Assembly (NCBI GenBank): GCA_002812745.2
Contig: NCSJ02000514.1
Location: 1-21,288, forward strand
Length of the DNA stretch: 21,288 nt
Reading direction: 5' to 3'
Source: Scytalidium lignicola
Lineage: Eukaryota > Ascomycota > Leotiomycetes
Both the position numbers and the translations under genes were made by a program. A model generated the notes under the pieces. The model saw nothing but the letters and a program-made list of their open reading frames with translations, did no database searches and was not told where the DNA came from. Below are positions 7,225 through 17,429 of this stretch, piece after piece; position 1 is the first letter of the stretch, and every line of letters begins with the position of its first letter.

Positions 7225-7826
7225 TAACAGTATATTTATGTTAAGTACATAATATCTAAACAAATACACTTGTAATCCAATTTTGCTAGTATGAATTTGT
7301 GTAATTAGCAAGTTAACTGCTTTGTCCAGCTTACCATGTAAGAGTAATACTTTTTTGTTGAAAGTAAGAAAGTCTGCAACTTCTATATAGCTATGTAGCC
7401 TAACCAGCTTAACAGCTTTAAAGCTCCAAGTCCATCTTGCCTTCTAATCTCTTATTATAACTACGTTGATTGCCTTTGGTGTTGCTTGGTGGTTTCTCTA
7501 TCACTGCAACCACACTATCTTGTATTCGCTACTTTCTTTGGGTGGCCGCTTTTTCGTCTACTGCTTACGTCTTCTTCTTTTCTTCAAGAGTCCTGTTGCC
7601 TTGCTGCTTATTCAGCAAATTACCTACTTCAAGCTTGCATAATTAAGGCAATCCTCGAATGCTACTACTCTTTCGTTCAAGTATAAGTCTAGCGGTGAGC
7701 AGAATGTCTCCATCTCTAAGCTCCAAATTGGAGTGTCTTTGTAAGCTCCTGCTACTATACAGAGACATTGCGACTGCGCTGTAAGTAAGCGGCGGCTAAT
7801 TCCCCTCGGATTGCCATCGGATTTTA
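7225..7826. other. non-RIP segment between pogo-2 and gypsy E3, no gene recognised
   Basis: About 600 bases, clearly richer in G+C than the gypsy DNA that begins abruptly near 7827. It includes a T/C-rich stretch (7450-7690) and structured sequence at 7690-7800: CTCCAA/TTGGAG at 7721-7733, and AATGTCTC (7703-7710) pairing with GAGACATT (7762-7769). An open frame of 66 codons on the plus strand (7486-7686) has no recognisable domain. The segment may be host DNA, an LTR or the end of another element. I cannot decide. Confidence 0.45.
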
Positions 7827-8345
7827 ATATACTATTATAGTTTTTCCTTGTAACTAAGTCTTTAAATTTAAGTAATTTAATAATAAAGTCTTATACAATT
7901 ATCTATTATAAATGTATTAATATTTTAATAAGTTAAAGAGTTCTATAAAGCTTGTACTTCGAGTTCCTTGCTTTATTACAAATATTATACTCTTTAATAA
8001 CNTTTTTTAGTTGTTTATTTTATTTGGTATGAATAATAGTCTTTCTAAATCTTGTAATAAGTCTTTTTTAACTTTAAAGTGTTTGTTCTATAATAAAATA
8101 TACTGTTCTGTTATGAATTCTTTTAATAATTTCTTNAAAAATATATAGTTTTTTTANTTTTTATACTATAACTTATCAATCAACTTTTACTATTTATTCT
8201 TTATTTAAAATTCTTTATTCTCTTTATTGTTATTGTCTAATTCATTATGAATTTTGTTAATCTAAGTTTTATTTACTATTGTTAATATAAACATTAATTG
8301 TCTTTAATTATAAATAACTTCTTCTTTACTGTTTACTAAGACTGT
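7827..8345 (-). pseudogene. E3 integrase, truncated in the catalytic core
   Basis: The minus strand reads KEYNICNKARNSKYKLYRT (part of the His-His-Cys-Cys zinc domain linker), LIKILIHL, then DFIIKLLKFKDLVTRKNYNS. The first catalytic Asp of DFII is intact (7888-7890). The frame ends a few residues after NYNSIL where the sequence becomes GC-rich. The remaining core Asp and Glu and the C-terminus are absent. Confidence 0.8.
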
Positions 8346-8359
8346 TCTTTATAAGCTTA

Positions 8360-9740
8360 ACTCTTTTTTTATTTATATATTCAAGTTTTTAACTTAACAT
8401 ATTAACTCTTTTATTGTTAATTCTTTTAATATATCTTATTCTAAAGTTATATTCTGATAAAGTTTCTGCTTATTTAGCTTGTTTTGTGTTCAAATCTTTT
8501 AAAGACATAAAATCCTTTAAATTTTAATAATCTATTAGTATTTCAATTTATTCTTTAACNTTTTACTATTTATTTTTTTTTAATTTTTTTAGTACATTTA
8601 CTATCGTTAACAATTCTCTATTATAAATCGGATAATTTTACTTTGTTAAGTTAAACTTTCTTAAATGGAATACAAGTAGNTTTTTANTTTTTTTTAACTT
8701 GTTTTATTAGTTTAAAACTATACTTAAAGTATAGTTTAATATGTTTGTTTTTATCCAAACAAGTTTGTTTAAATCGAAAATTCTAAAGCTTTAATCTTTT
8801 TTAAATGCTTTTTTGACTTAGTTAAAAACCTTTTGTTATTCTTTCTTCTATTTATAAAGTATATTCTTCTTAGTTAACTCAGTCAATGGTAAGATTATCT
8901 TTGAATAGTTTTATACAAATTTTCAATAATAATTTACAAATCTTAAAAAGCTTTATAGCTTTTTAACTGTTTTAAGTATTGTTTATTCTTTGATAACTTT
9001 AATTCTTTCTTTAATTGTTTTAACCTTATTTTAAAATATAATATATCTTNAAAAACTGTATTTTAGTTTTATGAAATTCACATTTCCTTAACTTGTATTA
9101 AAACCTTGCTTTTTATAATGTTTTAAGTATTACTTTTACATAGATTTTATATTCTTTTAATGTCTTTGAAAATATTAAAATATTATTTAAATATGTTATA
9201 ATAAAACTTTTTTTTAAGTATTTCTTGATAATTCTATCTATAATTCTTTACATTATAATTAGTGTGTTTATCAATTTAAACAATATAATTAATAACTTAT
9301 ATAGTTTATATTTAGTTTTAATAATAGCTTTTTATTTATCTTTTTCTTTTATCTTAATAAGGTTAAATATTAATTATAAATTTAATTTTGTGAAGAATTT
9401 AACACNTTTTAAGCTTGNTTTTTAATGTTTTCTATTAATAGTAATAAATATTAGNTTTTTGATTATTCNTTTTATTTAACNTTTTTATAGTCTTTATAAG
9501 ACTTACTCTTTAAGTTATCTAGTTTTTTCATAAATAATAACAATGCTTTTATTAAAGAGTTTAACTTCTAGTATAGTTTTCTCTTAACTATTCTATCTAA
9601 TTATTCTTTTATTATTTTATTTTCTGCTATTATTATTAAATATACTAGTTTAAACAATAGTTAGAACTTCTCTTCTAAGTTAATCTTATAATCTTATAAT
9701 TAATATTCTAGTAAAGCTGAGTTTTCTAGTCTTTTCTCGA
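8360..9740 (-). pseudogene. E3 reverse transcriptase and RNase H
   Basis: The RT starts near 9700 with ENKIIKEQLDRIVKRKLYQK, followed by the equivalents of 'YPLPLIENI' (PLLLIENIK in a shifted frame). The first catalytic Asp motif, TKLDL in the family, reads TKLNL (Asn codon 9380-9382). YLDDILIFS reads YLNNILIFS, with both Asps changed to Asn (9182-9193). The RNase H region includes IYNRELLTIVNVLKKL (about 8590-8635), NLKDFMSLKDLNTKQAK (about 8480-8530) and ETLSEYNFRIRYIKR (about 8425-8470), the family's 'ETLSEYNFKIRYIKGKNNxxADALS' with the last Asp as Asn. All RT catalytic aspartates are lost, so the enzyme is dead. Frames must be switched several times, partly because of the Ns. Confidence 0.85.
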
Positions 9741-9899
9741 ATAGTTTTATTTANTTTTTAATATTTTTCAAGAATATGCTTAAGACNTTTTATCTTGTCT
9801 TGATTAACTTGAAATTAAACTGATTTTTATATTTTTGTTCTTAAGCTAACTAAGTTTTATTACTTGAATAACTTTAAGTTTTTTTGTTTTTTTATAACT

Positions 9900-10230
9900 T
9901 TTGTCAATACCNTTTTATAGTTTTTTCTATAAAAAACTTTATAATCTGTTTTTGTTAATCTATCCTTAGATTGCNTTTTTTGCATTTATAGTATGTTTAG
10001 TATTATCTTGAAGTTTTTAATATAAATTATATTAAATATTATCTTCTTTTAATAATTTGTTCTAACAATTATTGTTATTAACTTAATCTTAACTTTAATA
10101 CTTTACTTTATAATAAAACCATTTATAAGTTTAACTAGATATTTATAATCTTTAACTTAAATATTTATATTTAATTTTAATATAACTTTTAATGTTATAA
10201 AATTTTTTATAACTTATTAAGAGTATTTAT
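9900..10230 (-). pseudogene. E3 retropepsin domain, C-terminal part
   Basis: Reading leftwards, ITIIVRTNY, then FNIIYIKNFKIILNIL (about 9982-10030), matches the strand pattern before 'IILGxPWL' in gypsy proteases, which cut the polyprotein. Gly and Pro-Trp of that motif are changed. The catalytic Asp-Ser/Thr-Gly part is not recognisable. Confidence 0.5.
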
Positions 10231-12293
10231 ATGTAGAGTAAAGAAAGACTAGGAGGTTGAAATATAATAGGAGACTAGTAATAAGATAACAATTAGTTAA
10301 GTGTAGATTTACTCTAAAACTTAATACTCTTTTAAAATTACAAAATTAATCTTTGACTCTTGTCAAAGAGAAGAGGAAACCCTTTTCTTTATAGATAAGA
10401 GTTAACAGTTAAAGAGTAACTAAGACTCAGACTATTATCCTTTTCCCTTCTTCACATGATTAATACACTAAGGCCTTGACAATATCTCTTCTCTTCTAAG
10501 CTCTTGTCCTTAAGAGTTACAATTATACTACTTACTAAGATATAATGACAAAACATAGTATTCTCCTATTCTATAATTAGACTCTAGACAAAGAGTATTA
10601 AACTTAATACTCTTAGCCTTAACACCTTGATATATTTGTCATTTTAACAAACATAAAACATTTCTTAGTATTAACCTTATAATAAAGTTCTAGTAAACCT
10701 CTTACTAAGCTTTGAAGATCTTTCTTTGTTTTTTCAATTCAATGTTATAAGTTATAATAAGGTTAAGAGTTGAATATCTTGTTCTTATTATAAACTTCCT
10801 TTCTAGACTATAACTTGCTTATAACTAAGTAACTATGAACAATTACCAAGCTTTATAATAAGAATATTATTACTCTTGTTTTTTCAATACAACTTCATTA
10901 TACTAAATATACTTATTAAGAAAAGCCTTAATAATAATATTCTCTAAGCCTTAGATTATTGTATATATTCATTTAAGTAAGTATTCTCTCTTTTGATTTT
11001 ACTTCTTTTTCCAAGTATTAACTGATGATTATTAATATTACCTTTCTTTTTGAAGAACTCTATTATGTTCTTATAAATTTTTACTAATATAACTCTTGTT
11101 AAGCTATAACTTTCTTATTATCCTTCCTTCTATTATACTTCTCCTTCTTTTACCTTTGTTTGTTAAGATTCCCTAAGCAGAATTATCTCTTGTTAAGTTA
11201 TAACTTACTCTTTGTTATACTCCTCCTTAATCTTCTAATTCAACTTATTTTCCTACCTTTACCTTTGTTTAATTATTACTTCTTTTCTTTAAGAATTACA
11301 TAGTAAAATTATCTCTTGTTAAGTTATAACTTACTCTTTGTTATACTCTTTCTTGATTCTTCAATTCAACTTGCCTTATACCTTTTACTTAACTTTAGGA
11401 TATCTCTTCTTTCTTCTTATACTCTTATTTAACTTTAGTTATAACATTTATTAACCTTTTACTAAGCTCTTGTAATAACACTAGTAAACATTAAACCTTT
11501 TGTTCTTATTGATAAAGAAGTATTATGTTAACAATGTCTTTATAACTTGTCTAGGTAAAAAGTTAATGTTTTACAACAGTATATAGATAATACTAATAAG
11601 TTATAACTATTACTATATAGTTGCTTTATTGTTGTTATACAACTGCTTAGTTAATGTTTTGTAGGCTAATCTTCAAAATGTTCATATTATAAGCAGAATA
11701 ATAAGGCTTGTCTTCTGGTAAGCATATCTTTCCTTCTTTGTTTACTCTTATGAACTAATGGCTAGTTACTTGTTAACCTCTTATTAGCTAACTAATTTGT
11801 TAAAAGTATAAAGCAAAGCACTTTGTATTGCTATTATCATATATAATAACATTCTTAACATAAGTTTTAATATAATGGTTATTGTTAATACTAAGCTCTT
11901 GTTAACCTAGTACTAAGATAATGTTAAAGTAATATAAGTAATCATTTTGAAAAGCCTTCAATTCATTAAGAACTTTAAAAGTATACCTTTCTTATGTCTT
12001 CAAGAACTCAAACAAGAAGAGTTAACTGAGTAAAAAGAGAAAAACATATTAATATTAAAGTTATTAAGTTATTTATTAGAGAAGGTGTTTAAGGATATAA
12101 CAAGTCTCTTTAAAGAAGTAGAAGGTCTTCACACAGATTATAATAAAGTAGTAAGTTACTTGTATAATTGTTATTAAGTAAGTATTAATCAAAGGATAAC
12201 ATCCTAAGGTAAAAGAGTTCTTCAATAATGAAAGTAATAATAAAGATAATAATGATAATAACAAAGTATAACTCTTACTCTTCTCTTGCTTAC
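10231..12293. other. AT-rich DNA between E3 and E1, repeats but no gene recognised
   Basis: Two kilobases of pyrimidine-biased, RIP-like DNA with no long ORF. Part may be the 3' LTR of E1, but no paired LTR is available for proof. Structures include a CTTTGAC/GTCAAAG hairpin (10351-10368), an 11-bp stem with 2-base loop at 10591-10614 (AAGAGTATTAA/TTAATACTCTT), and the imperfect tandem array at 11089-11375. A minus-strand frame of 74 codons at 12076-12300 is low-complexity and not supported as a gene. Confidence 0.5.
11089..11375. repeat. imperfect tandem array built on CTCTTGTTAAGTTATAACTT
   Basis: The motif CTCTTGTTAAGTTATAACTT starts near 11187 and 11313 in identical copies, and near 11093 in a variant form (CTCTTGTTAAGCTATAACTT). 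Similarity continues past the motif for the last two copies (ACTCTTTGTTATACTC, then TTCAATTCAACTT-like), so the unit is about 94-126 bp. Each core includes the palindrome AAGTTATAACTT. Confidence 0.75.
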
Positions 12294-12302
12294 CCCTCAT
12301 AG
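12290..12302 (-). other. possible polypurine tract and 3' LTR start of E1
   Basis: The minus strand reads ATGAGGGGTAAGC after the end of the chromodomain tail. A G-run followed by TG (here TA, one RIP change away) is the usual layout of a polypurine tract and LTR start. No second LTR can be compared, so this is a weak call. Confidence 0.25.
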
Positions 12303-12585
12303 GATTAAAGCTTAAATGTCTAGTTTTTCTCNTTACTTACCTTACAAGGCTAAAACTAGTCTCCTGCTTGGTTAGTGTTAGGTTAGTGTTAAGTTCTTGG
12401 TTGAATGTATTTTAAATAAATTCAGACCATTGTCTTGTAATATTTTCTTTCTTACAATTATGTTCTATATTATACTTTGTGAAAAATTACTTGAAGTACA
12501 TTAATTACCCTTATTACAAGGTAACTACTAACCTTCTAAGTCTTTCCTACTTTCTCTTAACTTTAAGGTTACTTGGATTTAAGTT

Positions 12586-12747
12586 ATGTTTCTCATTATA
12601 CTCTTCTAACATTTTACTATTATTAATATTTTCTTATAACTCTTAAGAATCTTCTTTATTAGTATATCCCTTTTAACTAATAAGGTATTTAAAAATTCCT
12701 CTTTGCCATCCATAGTCTAAGATTACTTCTACTTCATATTCATTGTC
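12586..12747 (-). pseudogene. E1 chromodomain (C-terminus of integrase)
   Basis: Fifty-four codons in a single frame read DNEYEVEVILDYGWQRG, then IFKYLIS-stop-KGYTNKEDS and finally NINNSKMLEEYNEKH. This is the chromodomain pattern 'YEVExILDxRxxxGxxxYLVKWKGYxxxxxSWEPxENL', which binds methylated histone H3 tails. Both Trp codons (WKGY and SWEP) have become stops, so the aromatic cage residue is lost. Confidence 0.88.
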
Positions 12748-12756
12748 TAAGTTGAT

Positions 12757-12842
12757 AACACTTACTTCTTCTAATTCTAGGTTGTTATTCTCTTGCTTAT
12801 AACACTTACTTCTTCTAATTCTAAGTTGTTATTCTCTTGCTT
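12757..12842. repeat. 44-bp tandem duplication beside the chromodomain
   Basis: Two adjoining copies start at 12757 and 12801 with AACACTTACTTCTTCTAATT; they differ by G or A at one site and at the far end. Because 44 is not a multiple of three, the duplication shifts the reading frame just before the chromodomain (coding sense NNNLELEEVSVI twice). It therefore probably arose after the element was dead. Confidence 0.88.
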
Positions 12843-12849
12843 CTTATAC

Positions 12850-14050
12850 AACTTAAAGACAAAGATAAGGAAAATAAGGTGAATACAAATCTACTTTGGT
12901 ATATCTAACTTATAAGTAAGGTTATAATCTCTTATTACTTTTATTATTTTCTAAAGCTTTAAGTATTTATCAGCAAACTTATAATAAGGTTATTGTTACT
13001 TAATATAAACAGTAAAGACTAACATTTAATCCTTAAGGTTAAAAAACTTCAACATTTGATATTAGTTATACTATTTCTTATAAAGTTTCTAAGCATATTA
13101 AAATAAACTTATAATCTTGTTATAACTCTCTTATAACTCTTTAACTCTTTTAATAACTGTTAACACCTTAAAAGGAAGCTCTTTACTAGTTAACCTTAAC
13201 TTTATTAGTCCTTGTAGTTTGTATCTTATAAAAGCTTCTGTAAAAGACATTTATATAGTAAAATGCTATAAAGTATTATAAACATACTCTACTAAGTACA
13301 ACTTAGTTGTTTAATTGTCTTAAGTNAAAAAAGTAATAAACTTACAAGTAATGTTCTAGGTTTTGGTTTTAATGTTCAGTTTAGCTGTTAGTCTAAAGAT
13401 ATTATACAATACTTATCTACTTTTTCATTGTTAAGTAGTAACAAAGGGACATTTGGAACTTACTCTTGAATCAAGTATCTTAATCAGATATTACACCTTT
13501 AAATAAACTAAACAATCAAACAATATAACATAATAACAACTTAACAACTTTATCAGCATTAATATACTCAATAGTAAGGATATAAATCAAGTATTTAATG
13601 AACTTACAAACTATTACTAGAATAATATTATATTCTTTATCCTTGAAAGAAGTAGAAAATGGTAATTTAATAATGAAATTTATTAAGATTTCTTCAAAAG
13701 GTTTAGTTAATATCAACAAAGGTGTTAACTTGTTGTAAAGTAGATAATGTCTTAACTTAATTCTCTAGCAAATAATATAAGTAAAAATATACTTCTTAAC
13801 ATCNTTTTTACAAACTATTCTAATAATAACAATTAGTTAACCATTTTAAAATTTTAATAATACTTAAATGTTTATTAATAAGAGCATTATGAAAAGTATT
13901 TAATAGTTTAATCTTTAATGAGTAATTATCAAGGATATAAACATATCTTTAATACCTTAAAAGCTTATCATCTTCTAATATTCAAAGGTTATACTTTAAG
14001 ACTTTAACAATGGATTACTTATTATATTATTACTTTTATTCTTTGTTGAC
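12850..14050 (-). pseudogene. E1 integrase (zinc domain and catalytic core)
   Basis: The zinc domain is seen as FHNALINKHLSIIKILKWLT (about 13830-13895), then KKYIFTYIICQRIKLRHY, where one Cys of CxxC is Tyr. The core opens with a 67-codon frame (13516-13719): LTKPFEEILINFIIKLPFST then FKDKEYNIILVIVCKFIKY. It matches 'PFEEISxDFIxKLPxSxxFxxKEYDxILVVVxRFTKY'. The first catalytic Asp is Asn (codon 13678-13680). This enzyme would join the cDNA to the genome. The remaining core between 12850 and 13510 is too broken for me to mark the second Asp and the Glu. Confidence 0.85.
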
Positions 14051-14539
14051 AACAAAAGTATCCTTTTGCTATACCTTATAAATAACATTTACAAAGTTAA
14101 GTAACAAGTCCTTTAACATTATTATAACTTTAACCTTTCTAACTTATGCTAAAAGAATATACAATTTATAACTTATAACTTTAATAATAGTATTATCTTA
14201 GAAAAACATAATACTTTAAACACCTTTAAGTTTAGTTATTATAAAGCTATTAAGCTCTTATGATTAACTAACAAAGTCTTGACTGTTTAGCAAAACAAGT
14301 TCAGTTGTTAAAGAATTTACTTCCTCTAATTAGTCAACAAGACTTTAACTTAACAAGCTTACAAGTTCCTCATTACTTACATTCAGTATTTATAAGAACC
14401 TACTAAGAAAACTCAACAACAACTCTTAACATATTATTATAACATTAATCATATCTTATAGATCAAGTTTTCTTAATAACCTATTAATAAAGTTTTAAAA
14501 GCTTAGTTTATACTTAATCTTAAAATCATATTTAAACAA

Positions 14540-15860
14540 TTCTTATAATTAATAAGCTTACTTATTGTTTAATTATAACTTAGAAGTAAAGTAATGATAA
14601 TTTAAATAATTAATCAAAACTTTAACAAGATATTATATATACAATAAATAATATCTTCATGTCTTAAAAGCTTTTATAATAGTTAATAACTTAACATTTA
14701 AAGTATTGTAATATAACTTAGCCCTTTTCAACTTCTTTGACATGTATATAACAAGGTATTAATATCCTTCTTATAATTAAGTTATAATTATATTAATTAT
14801 AAAATCCAAAACATTTGTCTTTAACTTAGTAAATAACTTTAAGTTATAATAATATAATAATAAAGTAATTGTAAACAAAACATACATCTTCACAAATGCT
14901 TCTCATTGTAAAAGAGTTAACTAGAAGATTAACAAATGTCTTTTCTTCAATATATTTGTTAATAATATAATAACCTTTGAATAACCTTTGATAAATTAAC
15001 AATAAAACTTAGTAAAGCTAAGAAAGATCTACATATCTTTTATACTTTTAAGTTTTGACCACTTAATAATAATTATAACATGTTCTTTCTTCATACTTAT
15101 ACCTTCAAGAGTAATTATAAAGCTTAAAAAGATAACTGTCTAAGAATAAAATATATATTTCTCCAAGTTTATATAAAGGCTTTATTATTACAACTTAATT
15201 AGTATATCATGAACAACTTGTATATATGACTCCTTGTCCTCTATATAAATTAAGATATTATCAAGGTATATAATATAAATAATGTTGACTAAACTTATTA
15301 ATACTTAGTTGATATATGTTTAAAAGGTAATTAATACATTCAAAAGTCTAAATAACATAACAAGATATTCAAAGTGTTTATACTTAATTCTGAATATTGT
15401 CTTCTACTCATTTCCCTTATAAATACATATTTAATAATAAGTATCTTTCAAATCTAACTTAATAAAGTATTTAACCTCAGATAATCAACTAATGATTTCT
15501 GAAATTAAGGGTAATACAATGTAGTTTTTCTTAGTAATCTTGTTTAGTCCTTAGTAGTCAACACAAAGTTATAACTTGCCTCTTAGCTTGAGTATAAACA
15601 ATATAAAAACTCTTGTTAAACTGATTAAGAGTCAGATTTATCCTTTTTGTATAATAACTTTTAAGTAATCATAAAGTACTATAAGTTTATCTTCAGCTAA
15701 GGTATAAATAAGTTCTTAAAGTAAAGTCTGTCCTTCTTCTAAGTTAATACAATACTTTAAAAAGATATAAAGAAGCAGAATTCCAGTTAAGTTTATATTA
15801 AAGACATTCAAGTAATTATTATATTCTGATAATATAATAAGTTACATTCTACTAACTTCC
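14540..15860 (-). pseudogene. E1 reverse transcriptase and RNase H
   Basis: The N-terminus reads NLEEGQTLL-stop-ELIYTLAEDK (about 15700-15755), then KLRGKL-LCVDY-GLNKITKK, LPLISEIIS and FIKLDLKDTYY, where the first catalytic Asp is intact (15452-15454). The YLDD box reads YLDNILIYIED (15257-15268 for YLDN), its second Asp being Asn. Then FIITLEGISMKKEHVIIIIK and FIKGYSKVIILLTNILKK lead into RNase H, with MSKKLKRAKLYYNTLNVK and LLTIIKAFKT (about 14660-14745). The linker with Gag-Pol protease lies directly upstream. About ten in-frame stops sit at Trp, Arg or Gln positions. The frame is conserved over long stretches, so base substitution, not indels, was the main damage. Confidence 0.88.
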
Positions 15861-15879
15861 TTACTAGTATCCTCTTATA

Positions 15880-16330
15880 CATCTAAGAGAGTAAGGATTA
15901 TTTTAACCAAAATCATAGTATACTTAGTTGTATAACTAACTTTTCAAAGTTATCTTTTTATAATAATCAATAATAAATACTATTCTTAAAGAGAAAATAC
16001 TTAAATGTCTTCTTTATAATAAATAACTTGTAACTTTACATTATCATATTATAGCTTTCTTAATACAATTTCATATCTATTAGACTTAACTATTATGAAG
16101 TTGTAATATTTTATCCTCTTAAGTCCTTAGTTATCAATAATATAAGTCATAATATTCAAAGTTCCATAAGTAAGAACATTTTGTTTGTAAAGCTGTTTTA
16201 CTGTTAAACATTAACTAACCTCTTTCATTACTTCATTTAACAAGAGGTAACAATATACAATATTCAAATCTAACCTTATATTTAATAAGGTTATCCTTAT
16301 TACCCATTTCTTTTCAAGTTGAAGAGAAAC
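15880..16330 (-). pseudogene. E1 retropepsin-like protease region
   Basis: The minus strand reads LTVKQLYKQNVLTYGTLN, then YYNFIIVKSNRYEIVLRKL (about 16030-16100) and YDNVKLQVIYYKEDI. This has the spacing of the second half of a gypsy retropepsin ('xYxIVLGMPWYxxxxPxIDWxxxxI'). The catalytic Asp-Ser-Gly is not clear. Position between the knuckle and the RT supports the call. Confidence 0.6.
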
Positions 16331-16426
16331 TCTTACTTTTAACTATCTTGAAAAGTGTTTATCTTCTTATTGAGTAGTTATTACTCTCTTATTTAATAAT
16401 ATAATATTCATATTAAATGTTTAAAG

Positions 16427-16790
16427 GCAATTACTAATATAATAGCTTAATTTCTTATACTGATAACATTAGACCTTNAAAAAGTAACAATCTAACAACT
16501 CTTCCTCTTTTTGTTATTAGTTAGTCATTAAGAAGGATAACATTAACAATTGTTACTTTTTATATTGAAGAAGTCTAGTTTACTTAAGATATACTTAAAA
16601 TCTTACTTGTCTAACTTATTTGTCTATCTTGGTTTCTTAGCTGATTGATCATAATTACACTTCTTATCATAATGCCTCTTCTTTGGGTTATAATCAATGT
16701 TTTAACCCTTTATACTACATTGATCAACTTTATCCTAGTAGTTGATATACCTTAAAATACAATTTGCTTTCTCAACTCTAGTCAAAGTTT
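16427..16790 (-). pseudogene. E1 Gag C-terminal part with zinc knuckle
   Basis: A frame from about 16790 to 16560 reads TLTRVEKANCILRYIN, KGQNIDYNPKKRHYDKKC and NYDQSAKKPRQTNKLDK, a basic Gag-like region. It is followed at 16427-16468 by CYQYKKLSYYISNC. This is a CCHC nucleocapsid knuckle (C-x2-C-x4-H-x4-C) with the second Cys and the His both changed to Tyr, each by one C-to-T-type change. It would have bound RNA. The capsid part is missing. Confidence 0.65.
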
Positions 16791-16840
16791 GTTTAAAAAG
16801 TTATATACTTAATACTCCTCAAGTCTCTTTAAACAGTTTN

Positions 16841-17280
16841 AAATGTTACATAATTAGTACAATGTTCAATTACCACAAAGATAGAGTTATACTTAACCTT
16901 TGTCATATAATCTGTGGAAACTAGTAATTTCATAATAAAATCCTATCCAATTAATTCCCATAGTTTCTTAAATATCTATGTAAGATGTAATTATCCTTAA
17001 GGCTTCCTTCTTAGATTCTTAACTTTCCTACAGATCTTATATTCCATGATTACCTTCTTAATTACTAACTGTAATTTCACAATAAAGTAATCCTTATTAA
17101 TTTAGTAATAACATCAAGTTACTCTTATATGTCCATTATATAACAAGTTATATTATTCTTTGACAAACTCTTTTACAAGTCTGGTTAATATGTATAACTT
17201 CTTATTCTTATACTAAATATTTTCAATTTTCTCTTACTCTCCTTTGGTCATGTCTAATAAAGTGTTTTCTTCTTTTTCCN
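16841..17280 (-). pseudogene. E2 integrase, truncated in the catalytic core
   Basis: The zinc domain reads TRLVKEFVKE, YNGHIRVT, INKDYFIVKL and KVIMEYKICRK, with Cys/His positions partly kept. The core begins LWELIG-stop-DFIMKLLVST; the stop replaces Trp or a neighbouring residue and the Asp of DFIM is intact (16940-16942). After KVKYNSIFVVIEHCTNYVTF the homology ends at 16841. The second Asp and the Glu are missing. Confidence 0.82.
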
Positions 17281-17429
17281 TTTTTAGTTACTTAACTGAT
17301 CCAATCAGCCTAATGCTTGTCCGTTACTACTATTATAACTATGAGTTATCCTCTATTATATACTAAGAATCTACTCTTATCTTCCTTTAATATAAGTTCA
17401 CCTTCTTCNTTTTTTTTTTAGCTAAGTAC

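Larger units (their letters stand above)
7827..10230 (-). mobile_element. Ty3/gypsy element E3, truncated and heavily RIP-mutated
   Basis: The minus strand carries, in order from about 10230 leftwards, the end of a retropepsin domain, reverse transcriptase, RNase H, and an integrase cut off inside its core. The order protease-RT-RNase H-integrase defines Ty3/gypsy. E3 is the most damaged of the three gypsy elements: its remaining G+C is very low and single Ns accompany many A/T runs. No Gag, LTR or chromodomain is seen; the left edge at 7827 is a sharp change in composition. Confidence 0.85.
12294..16835 (-). mobile_element. Ty3/gypsy chromovirus-type element E1, nearly complete pol
   Basis: From right to left on the minus strand: the end of Gag with a zinc knuckle, protease, RT, RNase H, integrase and a chromodomain. 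The C-terminal chromodomain places E1 among the chromoviruses, whose integrases use it to find heterochromatin. It is cut at its 5' side near 16835, where it meets E2's integrase without an LTR. E1 retains more G+C and longer clear stretches than E3. It is inactive through many stops and active-site changes. Confidence 0.85.

Noticed and set aside
7486..7686. 66-codon plus-strand frame in the non-mutated segment
   Set aside because: Leucine/serine-rich translation of a T/C-rich tract with no domain or homologous pattern; not enough to call a gene.
7690..7800. tRNA or SINE-like element
   Set aside because: Short pairing blocks exist, but I could not fit a cloverleaf, and no A-box/B-box pair is convincing.
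9225..9425. 66-codon plus-strand hydrophobic frame
   Set aside because: Antisense of the E3 reverse transcriptase; hydrophobicity comes from T-rich codons.
12076..12300. 74-codon minus-strand frame resembling a membrane peptide
   Set aside because: Low-complexity leucine repeats from TTA/TTATTA-type sequence next to the proposed LTR start; no family recognised.
16742..16924. 60-codon plus-strand frame
   Set aside because: Antisense of E2 integrase and E1 Gag.
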